Both the position numbers and the translations under genes were made by a program. Positions 25,564-32,679 of a stretch of 37,195 nt of DNA are shown here, piece by piece; the first letter of the stretch is position 1, and each line of letters begins with the position of its first letter. The notes under the pieces were generated by a model. The model was not told the DNA's origin, did no database searches, and saw only the letters and a program-made list of their open reading frames with translations. This DNA is from Berkiella_A sp050252335 (GTDB lineage: Bacteria; Pseudomonadota; Gammaproteobacteria; Berkiellales; Berkiellaceae), in the NCBI GenBank assembly GCA_050252335.1, contig JBFWLB010000024.1, positions 1-37,195 on the forward strand. The letters run 5' to 3'.

Positions 25564-25579
25564 AGCAATTTTGATGCCA
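25564..25579 (-). promoter_or_regulatory. Sigma-54 promoter of fleS-fleR-fliE operon
   Basis: Minus-strand TGGCATCAAAATTGCT matches TGGCACG-N4-TTGCW closely, with GG and GC at the right spacing. The predicted start is near 25553, just before fleS. Confidence 0.78.
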
Positions 25580-25631
25580 TAATAAAATAACATTATTATT
25601 CAAAAGGTTAGAAAAATATTTATTTATATTT

Positions 25632-25645
25632 GTCAATCATTTGAC
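25632..25645. promoter_or_regulatory. FleQ-box-like palindrome upstream of fleS
   Basis: The plus strand reads GTCAATCATTTGAC; its complement GTCAAATGATTGAC has perfect GTCAA/TTGAC arms and matches the FleQ box at 11 of 14 positions. It is centred about 85 bp upstream of the predicted fleS start. Confidence 0.62.
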
Positions 25646-25779
25646 GAGTTTGTGTGGAAATAAAAAGTGGTTTTAAGAAAGGAGAAGCATATATATACAG
25701 TTATGCAGAAAAATAAATAGCTTTGAAATGGTCTGGTGAGAAAAACAATTTTATTTTTTGCAATTTGTATCTTAGCTCT

Positions 25780-25971
25780 GTCGTTGCGAGCAAAAGACGC
25801 TGAAAAAAGGTGAAATAAGGGATAAACCATAACGTCTTTTGTGCGGCAATCTATCTTGAAGTCTTTTTTACAGCGCGCTTCTTAAAGATTTCAAGATGGA
25901 TTGCTTTGCTTTAGCCGTGGTATTTCTGTGTTTTTTCAATCAATTACAGACGGCTTCCGCTCGCAATGACG
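25780..25971. repeat. Nested palindromic intergenic repeat between fleS and fleQ
   Basis: The outer arms GTCGTTGCGAGC (25780-25791) and GCTCGCAATGAC (25959-25970) are inverted copies. The inner arms GGCAATCTATCTTGAA (25845-25860) and TTCAAGATGGATTGC (25890-25904) pair closely. The CGTCATTGCGAGC-GCAATC sequence resembles widespread intergenic palindromes seen in many gammaproteobacterial and rickettsial genomes. Short reading frames here are not credible. Much of the 576-bp fleS-fleQ gap is this element. Confidence 0.78.
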
Positions 25972-25973
25972 TC

Positions 25974-26046
25974 CCCTGAATGCACTCTACGGACGTATAA
26001 AGTAATAAGTATGTCAGACCTTGTAATACAAGATGAGTGCATAGGG
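25974..26046. repeat. Second inverted repeat downstream of fleQ
   Basis: Arms CCCTGAATGCACTC (25974-25987) and GAGTGCATAGGG (26035-26046) pair with one or two bulges. A G+C-rich stretch up to 26090 (GCCTGCGGCGCTTTGCACCGCC) forms a further weak hairpin close to the end of fleQ. There is no U-tract, so a terminator role is uncertain. Confidence 0.55.
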
Positions 26047-26118
26047 TAATTTGATTCCAAAGGGAGCCTGCGGCGCTTTGCACCGCCAAGGAATAACAAA
26101 GTCATAATACAAAAGCGA

Positions 26119-27174
26119 CTATGCCGCTTGATCTTTGAGCAAATGGTATTTTCTAATTTTTTCAACTAAGGTTGTACGTCTAATGTTTAACAATTTAGCA
26201 GCATGCGCAACAACCCCATTCGATTTATTCAAAGCATCTATAATATATGCTTTTTCAATATTATTAAGCACTTCTTTTAAGTCAATGCTGTCATCTATCT
26301 TTACAGAAGCAGAAGACACCAGAACAGTTTGACTCAATTGTTCAATTTTAGATTGCGTGGCTTCAGAAACATGGCCAATCCCTTTCTCAAGCTCTCTTCC
26401 AGGCACTTGCCCTCTGTATTTTTCTGGTAATTGCCCTGCATCTACAGTTTGATTAGGATAAAGAACAAATAAGCGCTCAATTAAATTGGATAATTCTCTA
26501 ATATTACCCTTCCATTCACAATTTTGTAAATGCTTAACACATTGACTACTTAAAGATATTTCTGATTTTAGTTCTTTGGATAATCTGCTAATCAAATCGC
26601 TAATGATGATTGGCACATCTTCTTTTCTTGAACGCAAAGAAGGCATTTCAATGGGGAACACATTTAATCTATAAAATAGATCTTCACGAAAGACTCCTTG
26701 CTTAATACCATCTTCTAAATTTCTGTGCGTTGCAGCAATGATCCGTACATTTGACTTCAAAGATTGATTGCTACCAATACGTTCAAAGACACGCTCCTGA
26801 ATCACTCGTAAGAGTTTAACCTGCATGTTAAGTGGCATATCGCCAATCTCATCCAAAAAAATCGTGCCTCCATCGGCTAATTCAAAGCGCCCTTTACGTG
26901 TGCTGATAGCTCCTGTAAAAGCACCTTTCTCATGACCAAACAACTCACTCTCAAGTAATTCATGAGGGATTGCACCACAATTGACAGGAATAAAGGGCTT
27001 GTTTCGTCTGTTTGACATCATATGCAGGCAACGCGCGGCAATTTCTTTACCTGTCCCGGACTCGCCAGTGATAAAGACATTTACCTCGGTATGCGCCACT
27101 TTTTGAATCATGGCTTTGATTTCTAAGATTTGACTGCTGTTACCGCTGAGTTCTTGCACTGTGTAACTTTCCAT
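26119..27174 (-). CDS. fleQ: FleQ-type sigma-54 activator without the N-terminal domain
   Basis: The 351-residue protein has an AAA+ domain (about residues 12-250) with Walker A GESGTGKE (37-44), GAFTGA (84-89) and Walker B IFLDEIGD. A C-terminal Fis-type helix-turn-helix (HAAKLLNIRRTTLVEKIRKY, about 322-341) is very like FleQ. Homologous FleQ/FlrA proteins are about 460-490 residues with an N-terminal receiver-like domain; here it is missing, and an in-frame TAG just upstream of the ATG rules out an extension. FleQ is the master activator of flagellar genes with sigma-54 (family knowledge). The truncation may be natural or an assembly error. Neighbours fleS, fleR and fliT support the call. 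Confidence 0.9.
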   Translation of the reverse strand: MESYTVQELSGNSSQILEIKAMIQKVAHTEVNVFITGESGTGKEIAARCLHMMSNRRNKPFIPVNCGAIPHELLESELFGHEKGAFTGAISTRKGRFELADGGTIFLDEIGDMPLNMQVKLLRVIQERVFERIGSNQSLKSNVRIIAATHRNLEDGIKQGVFREDLFYRLNVFPIEMPSLRSRKEDVPIIISDLISRLSKELKSEISLSSQCVKHLQNCEWKGNIRELSNLIERLFVLYPNQTVDAGQLPEKYRGQVPGRELEKGIGHVSEATQSKIEQLSQTVLVSSASVKIDDSIDLKEVLNNIEKAYIIDALNKSNGVVAHAAKLLNIRRTTLVEKIRKYHLLKDQAA

Positions 27175-27294
27175 GTCGTCGCAATCCTATTATTGAATCC
27201 GTTAAATCTATTGAATTATAGAGTCATTACTATATTTATATTTAATACTATATAATTACAGAGTAAATATTATTCTTAACTGCACTTAAGTTAA

Positions 27295-27324
27295 TTAATA
27301 GCTAATAATCACTAGACATGTCAA
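27295..27324 (-). promoter_or_regulatory. Candidate sigma-70 promoter of fleQ
   Basis: On the minus strand, a perfect -35 TTGACA (27319-27324) is followed after 18 bp by TATTAA (27295-27300), a 4-of-6 match to the -10. The leader to fleQ would be about 115 nt. Confidence 0.4.
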
Positions 27325-27333
27325 ATTATTGTC
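27320..27333. promoter_or_regulatory. FleQ-box-like site overlapping the fleQ -35
   Basis: The minus strand reads GACAATAATTTGAC, matching GTCAATAAATTGAC at 12 of 14 positions. It overlaps the TTGACA -35, where binding would block polymerase, suggesting autorepression. Confidence 0.5.
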
Positions 27334-27579
27334 GAAAATAGTCTAATATTTTTGACATTTTTTGAAAATCACTGGCATTTGATATACCTATAGCAGTTTT
27401 TTATTCAATAGAATTGCGTTTTTTGTACAATCAGCGATTATGAAAAATCCACCCCTATTGCGAAATCTGAGATATTCTCCTACAGAAGGTTGAGCAATAT
27501 TCTTCATTAGAAGCAGTCTCAAAAATGCTATTTTTCGTTAATCCTTCGTTGCCACTCCTTTTGCGCTGCTCATTTACAT

Positions 27580-27876
27580 CTATTTCATTTGCTTTTGATA
27601 ATTGCTCTTGGCTTTCCCTACCGCTCTTATCTGGCACAAATCATTTTCAATGTTCTGCTTCCTTTGCTCAACATATTGTAAGACATTGGCGACAAGACTG
27701 AGCATATACTGTAAATCCTCACCCTTTACATTCATATTATTTAATACGTACTCTATGGAATCACGATGAAAGGCGATGAGCATATCATCTGTCACAGAAT
27801 CAGGGCCTTTTACAATCTGCTCGTTAATCTGCTCAAGCTTCTTTTTGTATCGCTGATAAAGATCTGTTGAAGGCAT
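27580..27876 (-). CDS. fliT: FliT-like flagellar chaperone
   Basis: The 98-residue protein is all-helical with the heptad and C-terminal pattern of FliT (LCQIRAVGKAKSNYQK at the end resembles the G-x-x-A-x-x-x-Y motif). GGAG lies 5 nt before its ATG. It follows fliS by 98 bp in the usual fliD-fliS-fliT order. FliT binds FliD and, in enterics, FlhDC (family knowledge). Conservation is weak, so position carries much of the evidence. Confidence 0.72.
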   Translation of the reverse strand: MPSTDLYQRYKKKLEQINEQIVKGPDSVTDDMLIAFHRDSIEYVLNNMNVKGEDLQYMLSLVANVLQYVEQRKQNIENDLCQIRAVGKAKSNYQKQMK

Positions 27877-27974
27877 AACGACTCCATTATGGTTTTAGTC
27901 ACAGTACATGAGATTTGAGAGAATCTTCTTTATTGCGCCCTGAAAATTCATGTGCGAAGACTATAGCGCGAAAA

Positions 27975-28358
27975 CTATGCATGAGGATTAATTGCATCCC
28001 AACTGTCTTTTATTTCAAGTAAAAGACCTCTGATTTCCTCTAGGATAGATTCTTGATTATGCAGGTTAGCCTCAACCAACCGACGCATCATATAATCGTA
28101 TAATTTTGCAAGATTCTCTGCTATTTCTCCTTGTTGTGTATCCAAGCTTGCATTGAGACCATCAATCAAGGAAATTGCGAGGCTTATATTTCTACCTTTT
28201 TCTTCTATATGATGTGCTAGCATCGCTGTTTTAGCGTTATCTAAAGCCAACAATGCATTATTCATAAGTATCGCAATAATTTTATAGGGATCTGTCTCTA
28301 ATTTTTCAGACTCATTAGAAACGGATTGATAGGCTTTTAATGCATGCGCATGATTCAC
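27975..28358 (-). CDS. fliS: FliS, flagellin export chaperone
   Basis: The 127-residue protein is a four-helix bundle type with the FliS motifs: AYQSVSNESEKLETDPYKIIAILMNNALLALDNAK and ERGRNI-like KGRNISLAISLIDGLNASLD, then LYDYMMRRLVEAN. It binds the C-terminus of flagellin to stop premature polymerisation (family knowledge). The start codon is GTG with GGAG 7 nt upstream. It lies 16 bp after fliD. Confidence 0.95.
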   Translation of the reverse strand: MNHAHALKAYQSVSNESEKLETDPYKIIAILMNNALLALDNAKTAMLAHHIEEKGRNISLAISLIDGLNASLDTQQGEIAENLAKLYDYMMRRLVEANLHNQESILEEIRGLLLEIKDSWDAINPHA

Positions 28359-28374
28359 GGTAAACTCCTAAGGG

Positions 28375-29775
28375 TTATTTTTTGTAAGCCAATGGATCGG
28401 GTAAGCTTGAAAGCTGCTGACTTAAAAAATCACTGGTTGACTTCAAGTTGGCAACAATACTATCCATTGCAATAAATTGAGAAAGTAATCGTTTTTCTAA
28501 ATTCTGTAAATGTAGCTCTAAGCGCTCTCTTTTCTCATCAATGCCCGCTATGGTTGAATTTAAGCCTGTTGTCTTTGACTCTAAAATCCCGGAGCTTTTA
28601 AGATAATTATCAAAAAGCGTATTTAATTTTATAGCAACACCTGTTTCATCTTTGGCAAAAAGCGTACCCACATTGTCAAACTGCGTATCAAGAACACTTG
28701 TTAATTTTGAGTTATCAATTATTAATTTTCCAGTATATCTATCACTGGTAATGCCCATTTCTGCAAGTGTACTCACACCGCCTTGCCCCGTAGAAACTGC
28801 ACTAGAAATTTCTCGACGAATTTGTATTTCAAGATTTCTCAAAGTTGCATCACCCACTAAATCACCAGAGGAAGATAAAGCACCTTCTACACCTACCTTT
28901 TTAAGACCATTAATGGTTTCTATCATCTTATTGTAACTATTTACAAAGCTCTGAATTGAATTAATTGCGGAATTTTTATCAAGATTGACCGTTAGTAATT
29001 TGGGATCGGCGATATTTGTTTCTTTCAAGGTCAGAGTGACACCATCAATTGCATTCTCTACGGTGTTGCTTGAACTGGTAACGATTGAACCATCAATAAT
29101 CACTGTTGAGTCACTGCCACCTTGAGTGATATCTAAATAATCTGAGCTTAAACGCGACAATCCTAAATTATCAGTATTATCACCATCTCCATCTGATACA
29201 ACAGAAACAGTAAATATTTTATTTTCTCCTGTTTCATTAGATGAGAACATAATTTTCGACCCCACATCAGAGGTGACAATCGTCGCACTGATGCCTGTTG
29301 TTGTCGAAGTCTCATTGATACGCTTAACGATACCTTTAAGTGATTGATCAGCACTCGTGATCGAAAAGCTATGCTCAACAGTACCAACTTTAAACTTTAA
29401 GGTACCTGTTCCTACAGTTTCATCAGGATTACTAAAGGCTGCACTGCTGAGCTTATGATTTTTTGCTAATTGCGTAACCTCTACAGAATAACTGCCCTTT
29501 GCAGCCACAGCACTTGCTGTTGCTGTATATTTACTTTCATCCGCAGAAATTGCAATTCGACCTTGGAATTTTGTAGGGCTTTTTAGATTTGCCAATGTAC
29601 TCTGAAAATCAGACAATACGCCTCTGAGTGTTCCATAGGCAGTAATTTTAGAAAGTACTTTTGCCTCGTCGCTATTAAATTTTGCTGATTTGCTTTTACC
29701 TTCTGCAGCTAACATGTCATCGACCAACTGTCTTATGTCAATACCAGAACCTAGACCCGATGTTGTGACCGCCAT
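28375..29775 (-). CDS. fliD: FliD, filament cap protein
   Basis: The 466-residue protein has an N-terminal FliD domain (about residues 3-100: GLGSGIDIRQLVDDMLAAE) and a middle part with an IN-type motif (about 120-185: SLKGIVKRINETSTTTGISATIV). The C-terminal FliD domain (about 225-460) ends in a coiled coil. It caps the growing filament and aids flagellin folding (family knowledge). It follows flaG by 30 bp with only a weak GA-rich ribosome binding site. Confidence 0.96.
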   Translation of the reverse strand: MAVTTSGLGSGIDIRQLVDDMLAAEGKSKSAKFNSDEAKVLSKITAYGTLRGVLSDFQSTLANLKSPTKFQGRIAISADESKYTATASAVAAKGSYSVEVTQLAKNHKLSSAAFSNPDETVGTGTLKFKVGTVEHSFSITSADQSLKGIVKRINETSTTTGISATIVTSDVGSKIMFSSNETGENKIFTVSVVSDGDGDNTDNLGLSRLSSDYLDITQGGSDSTVIIDGSIVTSSSNTVENAIDGVTLTLKETNIADPKLLTVNLDKNSAINSIQSFVNSYNKMIETINGLKKVGVEGALSSSGDLVGDATLRNLEIQIRREISSAVSTGQGGVSTLAEMGITSDRYTGKLIIDNSKLTSVLDTQFDNVGTLFAKDETGVAIKLNTLFDNYLKSSGILESKTTGLNSTIAGIDEKRERLELHLQNLEKRLLSQFIAMDSIVANLKSTSDFLSQQLSSLPDPLAYKK

Positions 29776-29805
29776 AGCATTTTCTTCTCTTTAAGTATTT
29801 ACACA

Positions 29806-30135
29806 TTAACGATGCAACTTATAGACCAAATCAATAAAATCTACATTCTCAATTTCACGAATTATTTCATTGTTTATATAATTAGAAATGCTTATCTTTG
29901 ATTTTTCAGAATTTTTATCTATATCTAATTGATAACATCGGTTGATTTGTATCTCTCCATTACTGCTTTTATTTTTAGGCTCTTCTGTAGAAATATCTAG
30001 CTTAAAGAAATCAGACCCGTTTTCCCTATTATTTTTTGTTTGCAGAATCGGCAAAGAATTACCGAGGGACGACAGTTTTCTCCGCGATTTTTCTTGTAAT
30101 TTTTCTGAAGCATTGGGTTTCTTAGCATCTGTCAT
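29806..30135 (-). CDS. flaG: FlaG-family protein
   Basis: The 109-residue protein has a basic, low-complexity N-terminus (about 1-60) and the FlaG domain at the end: YQLDIDKNSEKSKISISNYI followed by NEIIREIENVDFIDLVYKL. FlaG influences filament length in Pseudomonas and Campylobacter (family knowledge). It stands between fliC and fliD, the usual position. Its start follows the fliC terminator by only about 18 bp, so how it is transcribed is unclear. Confidence 0.85.
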   Translation of the reverse strand: MTDAKKPNASEKLQEKSRRKLSSLGNSLPILQTKNNRENGSDFFKLDISTEEPKNKSSNGEIQINRCYQLDIDKNSEKSKISISNYINNEIIREIENVDFIDLVYKLHR

Positions 30136-30152
30136 AATTATTCATTTCCAAT

Positions 30153-30180
30153 AAAAAAACGGGGGTTTCCCCCCGTTTTC
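30153..30180 (-). terminator. Intrinsic terminator of fliC
   Basis: On the minus strand, AAAACGGGGG-GAAA-CCCCCGTTTTTTT forms a strong GC stem with a short loop and a T-tract, starting 9 nt after the fliC stop codon. Confidence 0.92.
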
Positions 30181-30188
30181 TTCAATGA

Positions 30189-32450
30189 TTATCGTAACAA
30201 ACCTAACACATTCTGAGGTACTTGATTTGCTTGAGACAAAATTGCAATACCAGCTTGTTGTAAGATTTGTGCTTTAGTTAAAGCTGCTGTTTCTTGTGCA
30301 AAATCTGCATCTAAAATACGAGATCTTGCCGCTTCAAGATTTTCAATACCATTTGCAATATTAGAAATAGTACTTGAAAATCTGTTTTGTACAGCACCTA
30401 ACTGTGCACGAACACCACTGATCTGATCTAAGGCACCATCGATAACATCGATTGCAGCATTTGCGCCTGCTTGCGTACCAATATCAATCTGACCAACGTC
30501 ATTTAAAGTAGAGGCGTTTGCAGAACCTACAGCCCCAGCAAACAATGATGTGCCGGTAGAAGCAGATCCAGAAATATCAGAGGTTACGTTAAAAGCACTT
30601 GATGAATTAAAAGATATTTCACCACCCACAACGGTTGAATCAAAGTTTGTTCTTGCTCCACCATCAAAGAGTGATACTGATTGCCCACCAATATTGCTGC
30701 TCGCATTACCTGTAACACGAATGGATTGCTCAACAGCAGCAGATTGTGTGCTACCTGTGCCAGAGACAGCCGTCACATCAGGTGCAGCATAATCTACCGC
30801 AGCACTATGCCTAAAATTCTCAATAGCAATGTCTTTACCAGTACTATGTGTTAACACAACTTCAGCATTACTGCTACCAATTGTAGCTGTAATACCAGTG
30901 GAGCCAGCAACATCATTAATTGATTTTACAAGCGCGGTCATATCACCTGCTGTAACCGTTGCAACAACAGCCGCTTCTGTCGCATTATCACCATATAAAT
31001 TGAAAGACACTGTACCATCTGCTGATAAATCAGATAATGTCAATGAAGTTGTGGCAGAAGCGGTAACCCCTGTTGTTCCTGCAATCGCATTTACAGCAGT
31101 AACAATACTATCAGCCGCTTGTCCTGCAGAGACATTAACTGTATCAGAACCAGTGCTACCCACAATCGTCAACACTTGCGCACCAACGTTATTACTTAAA
31201 TTGTTTGCAGTATTGGTTGTATTGTTTACGAGGTCATTAATTGAACCATTACCTACAGCTACAGTGGTTGCAGTGGTATTGCTAATAATAGAGTCCACAT
31301 TAGAAGATACTGAATAGCCTTGGTCCATCAAGATATCCACTCTACCACCAAAAGTTGTTGCTTGTGTCGCAACCAAGGTTGTCGCAGCGCCGCCAGCTAA
31401 ACCAACCATATCAAATACACCCGTACCTGCGGTGCTTGCAAAACTTAAATCACGGCCATCCAAGGCAAATACATCTAAGCTTGTACCATTGCTAACCGCA
31501 TAGATACCGTTACCTTGCAATGTACTGTTTGCATTAATCGCTGTTGCCATTGAGTCAGCTGTTGTCGTAGCACCACTAGAAATGACTTGACCATTTAAAG
31601 TAATGTTGGTTGCTGCATCCATTGGTCCTAAATTGCTAACACTTACTTGGTTAAAACCACGCGCCTCAACACCCGTTGCAGCACTCAGATTCGTCGCAAT
31701 CACATTTGCTTGATCATTTGCTGCCACAGCAACGCTTTGGGTTGTTGATACACCTGCACTGTTCACATTTGTGATGGTAAAATTAGATACACTATAACCA
31801 TTGGTTGTAGCATTTGCTTGTCCAGCACCCACTTCAGCACCCAATGCAGCACCACCTGCACCACCTGCAACCCCCACATATAATTCTTTATGGGTTGCAC
31901 CCTCTAGACCTTGTGCGTTGTTTGTTTTTACAGAGTTCGTACCTAATGCTGTAGAACGCGTATCTCTAATAGATACTGAAATAGTTTGATTTGCTTCAGC
32001 ACCGACATGGAAAAGTGCATTCTGTAAATCACCATTTAAAATTTTCAAACCGTTGAATGTTGTGGTGTTTGCAACACGAGACATCTCTTGTTTCAATTGA
32101 TTGGTTTCATCTTGCAAAGCTGCACGATCGGAGGCAGAGTTTGTACCGTTGGCTGATTGAATAGCCAACTCTCTCATACGCTGTAAAATATTCGTTACTT
32201 CTTGCAAAGCACCTTCAGATACTTGCGACAAAGAAATAGCGTCATTCGCATTACGAGATGCTTGTGTTAAACCTTTAATTTGTGATGTAAAACGGGTACT
32301 AATTGCAAGTCCTGCAGCATCATCTTTTGCGCTGTTAATGCGTAAGCCTGATGACAGTCTTTGTAAAGACGTTGATAATGCCTCACCAGAACGCGACAAG
32401 TTCTTTTGCGCGTTTAATGATGCTAAGTTCGTATTAATAACCTGTGCCAT
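30189..32450 (-). CDS. fliC: Flagellin FliC with a large variable domain
   Basis: The 753-residue flagellin has conserved D0/D1 ends: N-terminal MAQVINTNLASLNAQKNLSR to about residue 165 and C-terminal about 655-753, ending SQANQVPQNVLGLLR. The central 490 residues (D2/D3) are much larger than in typical Legionella or E. coli flagellins and contain two copies of a double IN-motif module (216-386 and 424-592). I chose the ATG at 32450 because AGGAG lies 8-9 nt upstream and the N-terminus is canonical; the longer frame to 32552 is not. A sigma-28 promoter and a terminator flank it as a single-gene unit. Confidence 0.97.
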   Translation of the reverse strand: MAQVINTNLASLNAQKNLSRSGEALSTSLQRLSSGLRINSAKDDAAGLAISTRFTSQIKGLTQASRNANDAISLSQVSEGALQEVTNILQRMRELAIQSANGTNSASDRAALQDETNQLKQEMSRVANTTTFNGLKILNGDLQNALFHVGAEANQTISVSIRDTRSTALGTNSVKTNNAQGLEGATHKELYVGVAGGAGGAALGAEVGAGQANATTNGYSVSNFTITNVNSAGVSTTQSVAVAANDQANVIATNLSAATGVEARGFNQVSVSNLGPMDAATNITLNGQVISSGATTTADSMATAINANSTLQGNGIYAVSNGTSLDVFALDGRDLSFASTAGTGVFDMVGLAGGAATTLVATQATTFGGRVDILMDQGYSVSSNVDSIISNTTATTVAVGNGSINDLVNNTTNTANNLSNNVGAQVLTIVGSTGSDTVNVSAGQAADSIVTAVNAIAGTTGVTASATTSLTLSDLSADGTVSFNLYGDNATEAAVVATVTAGDMTALVKSINDVAGSTGITATIGSSNAEVVLTHSTGKDIAIENFRHSAAVDYAAPDVTAVSGTGSTQSAAVEQSIRVTGNASSNIGGQSVSLFDGGARTNFDSTVVGGEISFNSSSAFNVTSDISGSASTGTSLFAGAVGSANASTLNDVGQIDIGTQAGANAAIDVIDGALDQISGVRAQLGAVQNRFSSTISNIANGIENLEAARSRILDADFAQETAALTKAQILQQAGIAILSQANQVPQNVLGLLR
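30675..31181 (-). repeat. Double IN-motif module, FliC copy B
   Basis: FliC residues 424-592 contain SIVTAVNAIAGTTGVTA and LVKSINDVAGSTGITA, followed by EVVLTHSTGKDIAIENF and QSIRVTGNASSNIGG. The order and spacing match copy A and the modules in FlgL and FlgK. Confidence 0.65.
31293..31805 (-). repeat. Double IN-motif module, FliC copy A
   Basis: FliC residues 216-386 contain VIATNLSAATGVEARGFN, NITLNGQVI and MATAINANSTLQGNGIYAV, then LDVFALDGRDLSFASTAG. These parallel the HGVxA, INGVxI and AxDGRNIQL elements in FlgK and FlgL. Confidence 0.65.
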
Positions 32451-32540
32451 TATAATTGCTCCTAAAAAAAGCATTGCTGCTTTAATAACCTTAGCGGATA
32501 TACACCCAAAATCAGCTATATTTACCGCTCCCAGCCCATA

Positions 32541-32567
32541 GTATCGACACATTTTTTTAAAGGTTTA
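32541..32567 (-). promoter_or_regulatory. Sigma-28 (FliA) promoter of fliC
   Basis: On the minus strand, TAAA (32564-32567) and GTCGATAC (32541-32548) are separated by 15 bp, close to the consensus TAAA-N15-GCCGATAA. The leader to the fliC ATG is about 85 nt. Confidence 0.85.
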
Positions 32568-32679
32568 GAGATTTATGAAAAATTTATTCATTTAAAATAT
32601 TAAAATAAAATGCATAGATATACAGCAAAGACATAGACAACAACTACGTTATCCGCTACTGAGAAAGGGAAATGTAAAT

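Larger units (their letters stand above)
27175..27579. other. Intergenic region between fliT and fleQ
   Basis: This 405-bp AT-rich gap holds the candidate fleQ promoter (27295-27324) and an overlapping FleQ-like box (27320-27333). A second partial pair of GTC/GAC half sites (about 27341-27356) is also present. I see no convincing gene or terminator in the remainder (27360-27579). Confidence 0.6.

Noticed and set aside
25633..25830. 65-residue minus-strand reading frame between fleS and fleQ
   Set aside because: It covers the FleQ box and part of the repeat; its SFARND segment is a common artefact of translating this repeat type.
25944..26165. 73-residue minus-strand reading frame overlapping the end of fleQ
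   Set aside because: It runs through the palindromic repeat and the fleQ 3' end, with no ribosome binding site and the residue mix typical of translated intergenic repeats.
27455..27637. 60-residue minus-strand frame overlapping the end of fliT
   Set aside because: It starts inside fliT in another frame, lacks a ribosome binding site and shows no flagellar motif. A frameshifted fliT tail was considered, but fliT already ends in a normal family C-terminus.
30550..31317. Plus-strand open frames inside fliC
   Set aside because: They are antisense shadows caused by the Ala/Thr/Ser-rich codons of flagellin; the minus-strand frame is clearly the gene.
32451..32552. N-terminal extension of flagellin from an upstream ATG at 32552
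   Set aside because: The extension would cover the fliC leader and the edge of the sigma-28 promoter; the ATG at 32450 has AGGAG in position and gives the canonical MAQVINTN start.
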